Counted from the stretch's first letter, positions 39,802 to 48,813 are shown. The stretch is 64,000 nt of DNA from JAEZBP01 sp963832725 (GCA_963832725.1 CAWHVG010000005.1:434001-498000); one strand, 5' to 3'. Numbers and translations: made by a program. Notes: generated by a model not told the origin, from the sequence alone.

Positions 39802-40160
39802 CGGCTACGACGTTTGCCTTCCCGATGCGTCCCCGCGCACCATCGCCCACAGGGCGAACGAGGGATCTCCCGGTTCTCGCGCATGGAGATTTCCGAGCGT
39901 GCACAGGGTCTGGGACCGCGCGGAGCCGAGGTGGCGCTCGCGAATGCGCGCCCTCCCGTGTTGCCTTCCGGGCCCACTACCCCGTCGGCACTCCGAACTG
40001 CGGATTTCGCGGCTCGATACCTGGCCCGCTCGGACCCCTGTCAACGCTTGGCCCACGTCCTCGCGGACGTGACCCCATGACTCGGGTCCACCTGGGTCGC
40101 TACTCCTTCGATGTACGGCTTTCTCATCCGCTTCTCCATGCCGGGTTATCCCGGCGCCTC

Positions 40161-41616
40161 AATGGGTCTGCTCGCTCCCGTGGAGCGTGCGCTACGCGCT
40201 CGCGTACGACCGCCGGCTCTGCGCCGACGTGCTCGACGCCTTCGTCGGCGCGCTCACTCGGTCCCTGCGCTGGCGGGCGAAGCGGCTGCTCGGCCTCTCG
40301 AGCGTGGACGACGCCCTGGTCGGCGCGGTGACCTTCATCCAGCGGGTGGACAGCGCGCTGCGGATCAATCCGCACTTCCACACGATCGCGTTGGACGGGG
40401 CGTACGTCCGGGACGGTGAGGGGGAGCTCGTCTTCCACGCGCTGCCGGAGCCGAGCGCGGAGGAGGTCGCGCAGGTGGCGGAGTGGACGCACGGGGCGCT
40501 GGTGCGGGTGCTCGCGCGGCACGGCCGCTCGCTCGACGGCGTGGAGGACGCGCCCGATCGTCTGCGGGACGAAGAGCCCGCGCTCGCCTCGTGCTACGCG
40601 GCCTCGGCGGCGGACGTGCAGCTCCTCGGCGATGCCCCCGGACCGCGGACGAGCAAGCTCGTTCGCCCGGTTCGCGTCGTCCCCTCGCCCACCGAGCCCG
40701 TCGCCGAGGTCGGTGGGGTCTCCGAGGTGAAGTCGTGCATGGCGGAGCGGACGCAGTCCGCGGAGCTGCGCGACTTCGGCGAGGACGACGAGCACGCCGG
40801 AGGTGCGCGCAGTCAATGTGCATGCGAGGCAACGCGTTCGATGGCCGGGACCGCGTGCGCCTCGAGCGATTGTGTCGCTACGTGGCTCGGCCGCCGCTCT
40901 CGCAGGAGCGGCTGTCGATGTATCCCGACGGGCGCGTGAAGCTGAGCTTCAAAGCGGCCTGGAAGGATGGCACCCACGCTGTCTTGCTCGACCCCTGGCC
41001 CCTCATCAATCAATGGGGCATCGGTCGGCTCTGCGCGCTCATCCCGCCGCCGTGCTTCCACATGATGCGCTACCACGGCGTGCTCGCCGGGCGAGCCACC
41101 GCCCGCGCCGAGGTCGTGCCCGGCCGCGCGCCGCCGCCCGCGGAGGCGCAGTTGCCGCTCTTCACGCCGAGCGACCTGCCTCCGCTCGCGCCGCCGCCTC
41201 CGCCCAGCCGGCATCCCTGGCCGTGGCTCCTGAAGCGCGTGTTCGCCGTCGACATCGAGAGCTGCCCCGTGCCCGGATGCGGCGGCCGCATGCGCCTCGT
41301 CGAGGTCGCCACCGAGCCCGATGACATCGCGCGCGTCATCGCCGAGCTCGGCGGTGACGACGCTGTCGCGCGCACCGCCGCGACGGTCTCTTCCTTCGCC
41401 ACCCGGGCAGCTCCGACTCGCGTTCGGCTGACTCGACCGTCGCGACGCCGGTGCACCGCTCCGTCCGCTCCGTCTGCACGGGGTGAGCTCGACCCGTCAG
41501 TCTCTCCAGATCGCACTTCGCCACGCTCCGACCGAGCCTCTTGCGGCTCGCGAGGGGGTTCGCGCCGCCTCGCGTTGACCCGCCACCACCCGCGCCGCAC
41601 GGTTCTCCCGGGATGA
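40161..41616 (+). pseudogene. IS91-family transposase, catalytic part (frameshifted)
   Basis: The second transposase piece starts QWVCSLPWSVRYALAYD and keeps the HUH-type metal motif NPHFHTIALDGAYV. Around 40750-40820 the sequence degenerates and changes frame at least twice (the AVNVHA segment is in a different frame from both flanks), then resumes GNAFDGRDRVRLERLCRYVA, RYHGVLAG and CPVPGCGGRMRLVEVATEPD. With the intron and these lesions the gene cannot make a functional transposase. Confidence 0.85.
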
Positions 41617-41630
41617 GAGGTCCTATCCGC
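41499..41630. repeat. About 130-bp repeat shared with 44017-44148 and 45257-45388
   Basis: The segment from GTCTCTCCAG to TCCTATCCGC occurs three times. The latter two copies are nearly identical to each other and differ from this one at about a dozen positions. All three stop at the same point (…CTATCCGC), after which the flanking sequences are unrelated or differ. At this site the boundary coincides with the right end of the IS91-type element, so it probably is an element terminus. Confidence 0.8.
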
Positions 41631-41912
41631 TCACCTCGCCTCTCGGCGCGAGCCGCCTGATGCGGCAGAGCCGCCCCTCGTGTGTGGTCGTGGACGTATC
41701 GGTGCCGGCGCTCGACGGCGACAAGCTGGTCGAGATCCTGCGGGGCGCCATCGACGCGCGGCCGCCGATCCTCTTGCACTCCAATCGGCCGATGGAGGAG
41801 CTCCGCGCCCGCGCCCAGCGCTGCGGGGCGGACGGGGTCGTCAGCAAAGGACCCGACTGCTCGGATCTCCGCCAGGGCCGTCAAAGACGCGATCCACCGA
41901 GCGTCGCGCTGA
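41631..41912 (+). pseudogene. Response-regulator receiver domain, 5'-truncated remnant
   Basis: Immediately after the element end the frame reads GASRLMRQSRPSCVVVDVSV, PALDGDKLVEILRG, PPILLHSNR, CGADGVVSKGPDCSDL, matching the second two thirds of a receiver domain (phospho-Asp in VVVDV, Lys in SKGP). A one-base insertion near 41875 (GGG for GG) separates the last helix, VKDAIHRASR, and stop. The first third, including the acidic pocket, is absent, so the gene was cut by the insertion. Confidence 0.75.
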
Positions 41913-42130
41913 CAGGACAGTTCTTGCTCGCGCTCGGGCCTCCGTCTGGCGCGGATCCGGTGCCGAGCTCGCCGCGCCGGCAGGTCGAGCCGACGAGAAG
42001 GGGCGGCGCGGCAGATGGAGATGGCCAGTCGCCGGCCCACCGGGCTCGGAAGGTTCGCTCGGGGGCCGACCTCGTGTGCGATCCCGGTTTCAGCACGGCC
42101 GGCAGCTCCTTTCGTGCACAATCGACCGAG

Positions 42131-43066
42131 ATGGCGCGCACGGCCCCAGCACTGAAAGACACCAGCACCCGCAGGATTGCCCGCTCTTTCTGGTGGGCGC
42201 TCTCTGCCCTCATCGCCGTGGGCTGTGTCTCCGATCCGATGGATCTTCGCCGCTTCGCCGCCGCCTATCCCCCGGCCGCCGGGCGGCGCGAAGCGGTGGC
42301 GCCGCCGTCCGACCCACGGCGGGCCGAGCGCGGCCCGAGCGGGGCCGTCGTTCCGCGGGACGCGGACGAGGCGTCGGAGATGGTGGCGCGCTCGCTCGCG
42401 TGGCTCGAGTGGCTTCGCCGCTCCGGTTGGCTGGCGCGGCTCGGCGGCGCGTACTGCAACCCCCCACCGCTTCCGCCCGACGGAGCGTCCGAGGACGGCC
42501 TCGCGTTCGCCCGACCGGCTCCGGTGCCGCAGGGCTGTCGTGTCGCGGCGCGTGTCCTCGGCCACGTTCGGAGAATTCGGGACACGCTGGAGCGGACACC
42601 GATCGCTGGTGTGCTGGCACCGCTCCGAGAGGCGATCGACGCCGTCTCCGGCGCGGGCGCGCGCTGCGCCGCCTCCGATGACCCGAGCGGGTCGAAGCTG
42701 GCCGCCGTCCGCCACCTGCTCGAGCTCGACGTCTACCCGGGCGGTGGCGGATGCCCTGCCATTGCGACGCTGGGCGGCCGCGCGAGCACGGAACACGTCG
42801 AGGTGCACGCGGTCGAGCCCGCGCCTCCTTCGCCTGCGCCGGAGGCCGGAGCGGACGGACGCTCCTACACGTTCGACCGCTACGATCCGAGACAGGACGA
42901 GGGGCTCGCCCCGGCGCTCCGCGAGGAGGTCGTCCAGCTGGAGGTGCTCTTCGCCGGATTGCACGGCGGCGACCTGTACTCCGTCTGGGTGAGCCGCTTC
43001 GGCACCGAGCACCGGGTGACCCACGTCGAGTACGGCGGACAGCTTTGCATGTCGCGCCGCCCTTGA
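42131..43066 (+). CDS. Lipoprotein of unknown function
   Basis: This 311-residue protein has signal SFWWALSALIAVGC (lipobox Cys about 32) and no recognised domain. Landmarks are SLAWLEWLRRSGWLARLGGA and the C-terminal REEVVQLEVLFAGLHGGDLY followed by SVWVSRFGTEHRVTHVEYGG. The last 52 codons lie inside the first copy of a 1,240-bp duplication, so an identical gene end recurs at 44151-44306. The ATG at 42131 is preferred because it opens into the signal peptide. Confidence 0.72.
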   Translation: MARTAPALKDTSTRRIARSFWWALSALIAVGCVSDPMDLRRFAAAYPPAAGRREAVAPPSDPRRAERGPSGAVVPRDADEASEMVARSLAWLEWLRRSGWLARLGGAYCNPPPLPPDGASEDGLAFARPAPVPQGCRVAARVLGHVRRIRDTLERTPIAGVLAPLREAIDAVSGAGARCAASDDPSGSKLAAVRHLLELDVYPGGGGCPAIATLGGRASTEHVEVHAVEPAPPSPAPEAGADGRSYTFDRYDPRQDEGLAPALREEVVQLEVLFAGLHGGDLYSVWVSRFGTEHRVTHVEYGGQLCMSRRP

Positions 43067-45390
43067 CGTCACGGCGCGGCTGACCCCGTGTGACGCGCGG
43101 GCGAGAGTCCGCTTTTCGCCACTGGGAAAGCCTGCCCCTTCGCGCTCCGCAATCCGCTCACGGAGCTCCTCTCACCTCGACGCCTGACGGGCGCGCTCGG
43201 GCGGCGCCGCTCGGTCGCTCGCCTGCGCGCTCGGTGCGGGTCGTTCGCCCTGCGGATCGGGTGCAGGCGACGAGGCCCTCGGTCCGAGGGGCGGCGGGGC
43301 CTCGCGGTGACCGCGAGCGTCCGCTCGCCGGCCTCGTCTCGGGATTCGAGCGCCGAGGGCGCGGGCCCCGCGGCCTGGCTCCGCGCCGCCGCGCGCGAAG
43401 CGACTCGCTCGGCGGCCGAGCGGGTGACGGCGACGAGCGCGACCGGGAGGTCGGCGAAGGAGCGAGCACCGGCGGTGGCTGCCGCGGGGAGGTCCGCGGC
43501 CCGGCCGTCCGTTTCGCGCGCCGCCGCGACCGTTCGGCGGCCTCGGCAGGGAATTGCGGCACGCGAAGCGCGTTCGAGGCGGCCTCGGTGCGGAATTCAG
43601 CGCGCGAAACGCGCTCCGGGCAGCCTCGCCGGCCCATTCAGCGGCCGAGACCGGCTTCCGGGCGGCGGAGTCACCACCGGCGGCATCTGCCGCGGGCTTC
43701 TGGCCGGGAGGGCGCTACCCCCCGTCGCTGCCGCCGGCTTCCGAGCCGCCCGGAAGCCGACTCCGGGCTCGAAACGCCGCCAAGGCCGCCTCGAATGCGA
43801 ATTCGGGGCTCGAAAGCGCCGCCGAGGCCGCAAAGCCGGGCAACGCGCGGCTCGAAGTCCCCGTCGAGGCCGGCGAGCCCGCGAGACGAGGGCTCGAAGG
43901 TGGCGTCGAGGCCGAGAGGCTCCTTTGGGAGCGAGCGAACGAGGTGCGCGCCGAGAGCGTGCCGACTGGACTGTCGACGGGCGCCCGCCGCTGCGGTGGT
44001 TCGCACGCAAGAGCGGCGGTCTCTCCAGCTCGCACTTCGCCACGCTTCGAACGCCCTCTTGCGGCTCGCGAGGGGGTTCGCGCCGCCTCCCGTGGACCCG
44101 CCACCACCCGCGCCGTACCGTTTCCCCGGGATGGGAAGTCCTATCCGCCCCCGGCGCTCCGCGAGGAGGTCGTCCAGCTGGAGGTGCTCTTCGCCGGATT
44201 GCACGGCGGCGACCTGTACTCCGTCTGGGTGAGCCGCTTCGGCACCGAGCACCGGGTGACCCACGTCGAGTACGGCGGACAGCTTTGCATGTCGCGCCGC
44301 CCTTGACGTCACGGCGCGGCTGACCCCGTGTGACGCGCGGGCGAGAGTCCGCTTTTCGCCACTGGGAAAGCCTGCCCCTTCGCGCTCCGCAATCCGCTCA
44401 CGGAGCTCCTCTCACCTCGACGCCTGACGGGCGCGCTCGGGCGGCGCCGCTCGGTCGCTCGCCTGCGCGCTCGGTGCGGGTCGTTCGCCCTGCGGATTGG
44501 GTGCAGGCGACGAGGCCCTCGGTCCGAGGGGCGGCGGGGCCTCGCGGTGACCGCGAGCGTCCGCTCGCCGGCCTCGTCTCGGGATTCGAGCGCCGAGGGC
44601 GCGGGCCCCGCGGCCTGGCTCCGCGCCGCCGCGCGCGAAGCGACTCGCTCGGCGGCCGAGCGGGTGACGGCGACGAGCGCGACCGGGAGGTCGGCGAAGG
44701 AGCGAGCACCGGCGGTGGCTGCCGCGGGGAGGTCCGCGGCCCGGCCGTCCGTTTCGCGCGCCGCCGCGACCGTTCGGCGGCCTCGGCAGGGAATTGCGGC
44801 ACGCGAAGCGCGTTCGAGGCGGCCTCGGTGCGGAATTCAGCGCGCGAAACGCGCTCCGGGCAGCCTCGCCGGCCCATTCAGCGGCCGAGACCGGCTTCCG
44901 GGCGGCGGAGTCACCACCGGCGGCATCTGCCGCGGGCTTCTGGCCGGGAGGGCGCTACCCCCCGTCGCTGCCGCCGGCTTCCGAGCCGCCCGGAAGCCGA
45001 CTCCGGGCTCGAAACGCCGCCAAGGCCGCCTCGAATGCGAATTCGGGGCTCGAAAGCGCCGCCGAGGCCGCAAAGCCGGGCAACGCGCGGCTCGAAGTCC
45101 CCGTCGAGGCCGGCGAGCCCGCGAGACGAGGGCTCGAAGGTGGCGTCGAGGCCGAGAGGCTCCTTTGGGAGCGAGCGAACGAGGTGCGCGCCGAGAGCGT
45201 GCCGACCGGACTGTCGACGGGCGCCCGCCGCTGCGGTGGTTCGCACGCAAGAGCGGCGGTCTCTCCAGCTCGCACTTCGCCACGCTTCGAACGCCCTCTT
45301 GCGGCTCGCGAGGGGGTTCGCGCCGCCTCCCGTGGACCCGCCACCACCCGCGCCGTACCGTTTCCCCGGGATGGGAAGTCCTATCCGCCG
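42911..45390. repeat. 1,240-bp tandem duplication (two copies)
   Basis: 42911-44150 and 44151-45390 are the same sequence in direct tandem. I found only two substitutions by eye: GATC/GATT near 43259/44499 and ACTGG/ACCGG near 43968/45208. Each unit holds the last 52 codons of the lipoprotein gene, about 940 bp of GC-rich DNA with degenerate repeats of about 42 bp (GGCTCGAA...CGAGGCCG), and the 130-bp element-end-like sequence. No convincing gene lies in the middle part: long open frames exist on both strands but are low-complexity Arg/Ala/Pro. Confidence 0.95.
44151..44306 (+). pseudogene. Duplicated 3' end of the lipoprotein gene
   Basis: The 52 codons from PALREEVVQLEVLF to QLCMSRRP and stop are an exact copy of the end of the gene at 42131-43066, produced by the 1,240-bp duplication. 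There is no start codon or signal sequence of its own; an open frame leading into it is low-complexity sequence of the repeat unit. Confidence 0.85.
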
Positions 45391-45431
45391 CTGGGTGAAG
45401 CCCGCCGAATAGGCGCGGCGGTACATCAGTT

Positions 45432-45698
45432 CTATATTCCCAGCGCCTCTTCGTATTCGGGGGAGAGCACTTCGCCCTCCGCGGAGACCTGGATATGTTG
45501 AATCGTCTCGACCAGCACGTGTCCTCCATGTCGCTCCTCCACGCGGAGCGTGCCCTGGCCTACGCCCCTCGCCCGAGGGACTTCCCAGGGGGATAGGACT
45601 TCCCCAGGCGCGGAAAAGGTCTCGTCGAGACGGCCGCGCGTCGAGACAGAGGCGTCGTCACCCCGGGATCTGCCCACCTCTCGGAGTGGGCTCACCAT
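45432..45698 (-). CDS. Small protein translationally coupled to the DUF2378-like gene
   Basis: This is an 88-residue protein. Its ATG (45696-45698) overlaps the stop of the upstream gene as TGATG, a classic coupling arrangement. The sequence is acidic and protein-like toward the end (RVEERHGGHVLVETIQHIQV, SAEGEVLSPEYEEALGI). No domain recognised. The coupling suggests it works with the upstream protein. It lies inside the region bracketed by the 39-bp repeats. Confidence 0.6.
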   Translation of the reverse strand: MVSPLREVGRSRGDDASVSTRGRLDETFSAPGEVLSPWEVPRARGVGQGTLRVEERHGGHVLVETIQHIQVSAEGEVLSPEYEEALGI

Positions 45699-45736
45699 CA
45701 GCCCCAGCGAATCGAGAGCTGGCAGGTGGCATCGCC
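45698..45736. repeat. 39-bp direct repeat, right copy
   Basis: Identical to 37550-37588 and in the same orientation. Here it is the intact 3' end of the DUF2378-like gene, so this is the likely original copy. Confidence 0.85.
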
Positions 45737-46252
45737 TCGGGTCCTGCACGAGAGCTCGCGCGCTTCGACCGCTCTCACACCCGAGAGCTCGCCCGCCGCT
45801 TCGGCCCAGCCGAGCACGCTCAGGCAGTGGGCTCGGTGCGGCTCGGCGAAGTCGGCGATGGTGAGCAGCGCGCCGCCTTCTTCGACGTCGACCTCGAGAC
45901 GGCCCGAGTCGTAATGCACGTCCCACAGCCGCGCCGCCTTGCGCAGGATGAAAGGCAGTGAGCCCAGCCGATAGAAGATCCGATAAATCGTGGGCAGGTT
46001 CACCTTCGCGCCGTAGCGGCCCATCTCCCGGCAGAGCGCGAGGTCGCCGGCGCCGAGACGCGCGTCAATCTCGACGTTGAGCGCCACGAAGAGCTCGAAG
46101 GGGACCCACGCGTGCGGCAGCACGCCCTCGTCGAGGTAGGCGCGGCACCCGGGCGTCAGCGCCGCGCGGACCGCGCGGACCATGTCCTCGTCCGCTCGTT
46201 CGCGAACGAAGCGAATTCGCGAGGTGACTGCGCTCCCCTTCACGCGCGGCAT
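45698..46252 (-). CDS. DUF2378-like (TIGR02265-type) myxobacterial protein
   Basis: This protein of 184 residues begins MPRVKGSAVTSRIRFVRER, as in the DUF2378/TIGR02265 family of Myxococcota, and contains ALCREMGRYGAKVNLPTIYR and the ending RGDATCQLSIRWG. Its role is unknown; the C-terminal GDATCxLxI pattern recalls 4-vinyl-reductase-like ligand-binding domains. An upstream in-frame ATG at 46270 is possible. The last 39 bp are duplicated at 37550-37588. It couples to the downstream 88-residue gene and lies 30 bp after the dioxygenase gene in the same direction. Confidence 0.75.
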   Translation of the reverse strand: MPRVKGSAVTSRIRFVRERADEDMVRAVRAALTPGCRAYLDEGVLPHAWVPFELFVALNVEIDARLGAGDLALCREMGRYGAKVNLPTIYRIFYRLGSLPFILRKAARLWDVHYDSGRLEVDVEEGGALLTIADFAEPHRAHCLSVLGWAEAAGELSGVRAVEARELSCRTRGDATCQLSIRWG

Positions 46253-46282
46253 CGAGCGCAGAGCATACAACGAAGTCGCGGA

Positions 46283-47399
46283 TCAGTCGCCCGGGCTCAA
46301 CCCGTAGTCTTCTTCGTGGGACAGCGGCGGCAGCGCCGTCTTGCGGATCTGCAGCGTCCGCACGGCCCACACGTCGTGGAAGATGCGGTAGCGGAGCGCG
46401 GTCTGATCGAGGTAGTCGACGCCGGCCGAGCCACCCGTCCCCGTCCGCCGGCCGATCACCCGCTCCACCATGCGCGCGTGGCGCTGCCGGAAGATGACGA
46501 AGGCCTGCTCGAGCGCGACAATCGCGTCCACCACCTCGCGCGGCCACGCCAAGAGGGGCAGCTCGCGGTAGCCCTCGATCAACACCAGCGCCGCGCGGAT
46601 GCGGCTCGTCCGGTATCGCAGCGCCTCGGGCTCATCGGCGGCACGCAAGAAGGCCGCCGCGCCGCCAATCTCCTTCTCGTAGCGGGCGGCGAGCCGCGTC
46701 CGGTCGCTCTCGGTCAGCGCGTCGTGCTCCGCCAGGACGCGGGCGCGGCCGACCTCGCTCGCGTGCGCCTCCAGGTAGCGGTCGATGAAGCGGGCGAGGG
46801 TCGCCTCGTCGCCGGCGTCGTCCGGCGTGGAGCCGTCGATCGGCGTGCGGAAGAGCCACTCGTCGAGCGCGTCTTTGAGCGTCGGTCGATCCTCGATGCG
46901 GCGCGCGACCCGACGCGACGCAGGCGACTCTCCACCGTCCGAGCTGCGGAGCGCCTGCCGGTAGCTGTGCTCGTGCCCGAGCGGGATGCGGTCGGCGTCG
47001 GCCAAGCCCATCAGGATCTCGAATCTCGCGGAGCTGCGCCGACTGGAAGCCGCTGGCCGGCGAGAGCTTGTCGCGGAAGGCGAGGTAGTCGCGCGTGGTC
47101 ATGGTCTCCATCAGCGCGAAATGGTTGGCGACCTGCGCGAAGAGGATGGCCATCCGCCGGATGCCGCGCACCGCCGACGCGAGCGCCTGCTCCGGCACGC
47201 GCGGCTTGGCGAAGAGATCGCGCACCGTGACCAGCTCCCGGAGCGCGAGCTTGAACCAGAGCTCGTCGATCTGGTGGATGGTGATGAACATCACCTCGTC
47301 GTTGGCGAGCGAAGCGTCGTCCGGCTCGAGGCCGCCCTGGAGCGAGAGCAGATCCTCGACGCGGATGTAATCCCAGTAGGTCGTCGGCTTTCGGGTCAT
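46283..47399 (-). CDS. kynA: Tryptophan 2,3-dioxygenase (one apparent frameshift)
   Basis: This haem enzyme opens the indole ring of tryptophan to N-formylkynurenine, the first step of the kynurenine pathway. Family landmarks: TTYWDYIRVEDLLSLQ, MFITIHQIDELWFKLALREL, HEHSYRQAL, and RHARMVERVIG with RTGTGGSAGVDYLDQT, which holds the probable proximal haem His. The frame breaks at 47021-47025, where the coding strand GAGATTCGAG should be GAGATCGAG, giving QLREIEILMGLADADR. Corrected length is 371, like the longer bacterial and animal enzymes. No other kynurenine gene is adjacent. Confidence 0.93.
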
Positions 47400-47590
47400 G
47401 CGCCCGGGACTGTCGACAAGCAGCGCGAAGGACGCAAGCGCAGCTGTGAGCCTTGTCGTGCGCTGGTACGCGCGGAGCGCGGCCACCGTCGCCGAGATGG
47501 TGCGATCCGGCCGGCGCTGGGCCGCTCTGATCCGGTCTCGCCAACCGGAACCGAGGCTTTGGTGCTGGGCGCGCGCGGGGCGCTCGCGGC

Positions 47591-48013
47591 TCAGGCGGCG
47601 GTGGCCGCGCGGGCGCGGACCTGGGCGCGGAGCTGCCGCAGGCCGCGGATCCGGAGCACGCGGCGCCACTTGGCGCTGAGCACGAAGAGGGCGCTCGCGG
47701 CGAACGCGTAGGCGGCGTAGGCGAGCGGCAGCCCGATGTAGAGCACGGCCGCGTTCTCGGCGGGGTTCACCAGCGCGAGGACGCCCATGTAGGCGATGCC
47801 GATGCCGGCCAGCCCGATGTCGAGCCCGACCGGGTCGGCGCGTCGGCCCCAGAACGCCGCGCCGATCGGCAGCGCGAGGTGGAGCACGACCAGGACCGAG
47901 ATCCAGAGGCCGGTGGCCAGGTCGATGGACCGGGGCAGCGCGAAGGCGGCCGCGATGGAGGCGGAGACGATCCCGCCGCGTGCGATGGAGCTGAGCATGT
48001 TGGTTTCGATCAC
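47591..48013 (-). CDS. Small integral membrane protein
   Basis: This 140-residue protein has four hydrophobic segments (IVSASIAAAFAL, LWISVLVVLHLALPIGAAF, IGLAGIGIAYMGVLALV, LPLAYAAYAFAASALFVL) and an Arg-rich cytoplasmic tail. The GTG start overlaps the stop of the upstream lipoprotein gene as GTGA, so the two are co-translated. Function unknown. Confidence 0.72.
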   Translation of the reverse strand: MIETNMLSSIARGGIVSASIAAAFALPRSIDLATGLWISVLVVLHLALPIGAAFWGRRADPVGLDIGLAGIGIAYMGVLALVNPAENAAVLYIGLPLAYAAYAFAASALFVLSAKWRRVLRIRGLRQLRAQVRARAATAA

Positions 48014-48813
48014 TGGATGGGGACGACGACTTCACCCGACGCTTGCGCCTGCACGCGCATTCCGCCGAGGACCGCTTGGATGCACCCTTCGGCGGCCGTG
48101 CCGATGAGCGAGGGTGGGAGCTGGATGATGACCTGTCCGTCCGCCGTCCAGCGGAGGCGGAGGTTCAGCGAACCGTCGTCGACGCACGACAGGATCGCCT
48201 CGCGCTGCGCCTGCACCTGCACCTGCAGGGCATTCGGCGGCGCCTGAACGGGCTGCTGCGGCGGGGGCACGGCCTGGGCCTGCTGCTGCGGCACGACCAC
48301 CACCCCGCCCGAAGGGGGCTGGGCGACGGTGGGGCTCGCGCCCTGGACCGGCCCGGTCTGCGACCAGCCGCACGCTGCGCCGTTGCACGACATCGTGAAG
48401 GGCGCAGTCCTACCGCAACCCGTCGCGTAGCGCACGTTTGGAGCCTGGGTGGGCTGTTGCTGGATGAGCTGGGGGTCGCAGGAGAGGCTGGCCGTGGCCG
48501 ATTCGTTGAGCATCGGCACGTTCTGCCAGCGGCAGTGACGGTTGCGGCTGCCGCATTGCAGCCAGTACTCGATCGGAGCCGTGCAGCCGGTCACGGTGAA
48601 CACGGCCGGCTGGGACGCGATCTGGGTCGGCGTGAGCTGACCCAGCGCGCAGCCGGTGTCACGGGCGGCCTCGCGGAGCATGTTCTGCGTATAGCGCTCC
48701 ATCCGGGCGTCCCGGATCGGCCCCCCTCGCCGGTGGCAGCCGGTCGCGCCGAGCGCGGCCAGGGCGGCGACACCCACCACCCAAGCGGTCCAAGCCTTGT
48801 TCGGTCTCATCAT
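48010..48813 (-). CDS. Cys-containing lipoprotein with Gln/Pro linker
   Basis: This 267-residue lipoprotein has signal VVGVAALAALGATGC (lipobox Cys about 26). A Cys-rich first half (ARDTGCALGQL, VTGCTAPIEYWLQCGSRNRHC, MSCNGAACGW) is followed by a Gln/Pro/Val linker and a C-terminal segment (LNLRLRWTADGQVIIQLPPS ... GCIQAVLGGMRV) resembling the AgmX/PglI-type carboxy-terminal domain found in myxobacterial proteins. It is coupled to the membrane protein downstream through GTGA. MM at the start makes 48813 or 48810 equally possible. Confidence 0.78.
   Translation of the reverse strand: MMRPNKAWTAWVVGVAALAALGATGCHRRGGPIRDARMERYTQNMLREAARDTGCALGQLTPTQIASQPAVFTVTGCTAPIEYWLQCGSRNRHCRWQNVPMLNESATASLSCDPQLIQQQPTQAPNVRYATGCGRTAPFTMSCNGAACGWSQTGPVQGASPTVAQPPSGGVVVVPQQQAQAVPPPQQPVQAPPNALQVQVQAQREAILSCVDDGSLNLRLRWTADGQVIIQLPPSLIGTAAEGCIQAVLGGMRVQAQASGEVVVPIQ

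Larger units (their letters stand above)
38239..40160 (-). mobile_element. Group II intron inserted antisense in the transposase gene
   Basis: A 1,922-bp intron lies on the strand opposite to the transposase. Removing it restores the transposase frame (CCGATCCGCC joined to AATGGGTCTG). Its minus-strand 3' end has domain V, then domain VI and a terminal ...CTACCGCGAC, ending in AC as expected. The 5' part (39802-40160) is structured RNA leader; its open frame, with LTGVRAGQVSSREI, resembles the leader frames commonly seen before such maturases. The 5' terminus GAGGCG is a poor fit to the GUGYG consensus, so the boundary could be off by a base or so. Being antisense, it cannot be spliced from the transposase transcript. 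Confidence 0.85.
37842..41630 (+). mobile_element. IS91-family insertion sequence (degenerate, split by a group II intron)
   Basis: The element carries a Y1/Y2 rolling-circle transposase gene in two pieces. Its right end is placed at 41630, where a receiver-domain gene begins abruptly and where a sequence shared with two other sites (ending at 44148 and 45388) stops. The left end is not defined; the annotated start is only the first possible codon of the transposase. IS91-type elements move by rolling-circle replication without target duplication and can mobilise flanking DNA. Confidence 0.75.

Noticed and set aside
39805..40056. 83-codon minus-strand frame upstream of the maturase as a protein gene
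   Set aside because: It lies in the structured 5' domains of the group II intron; such leader frames are common in these introns and reflect RNA conservation.
37842..41616. A functional IS91-type transposase
   Set aside because: The gene is split by an antisense intron and has at least two frame changes near 40800-40820.
43090..45412. Long open frames in the duplicated spacer as genes
   Set aside because: Low-complexity Arg/Ala/Pro sequence, open on both strands, no ribosome-binding site and no recognised domain.
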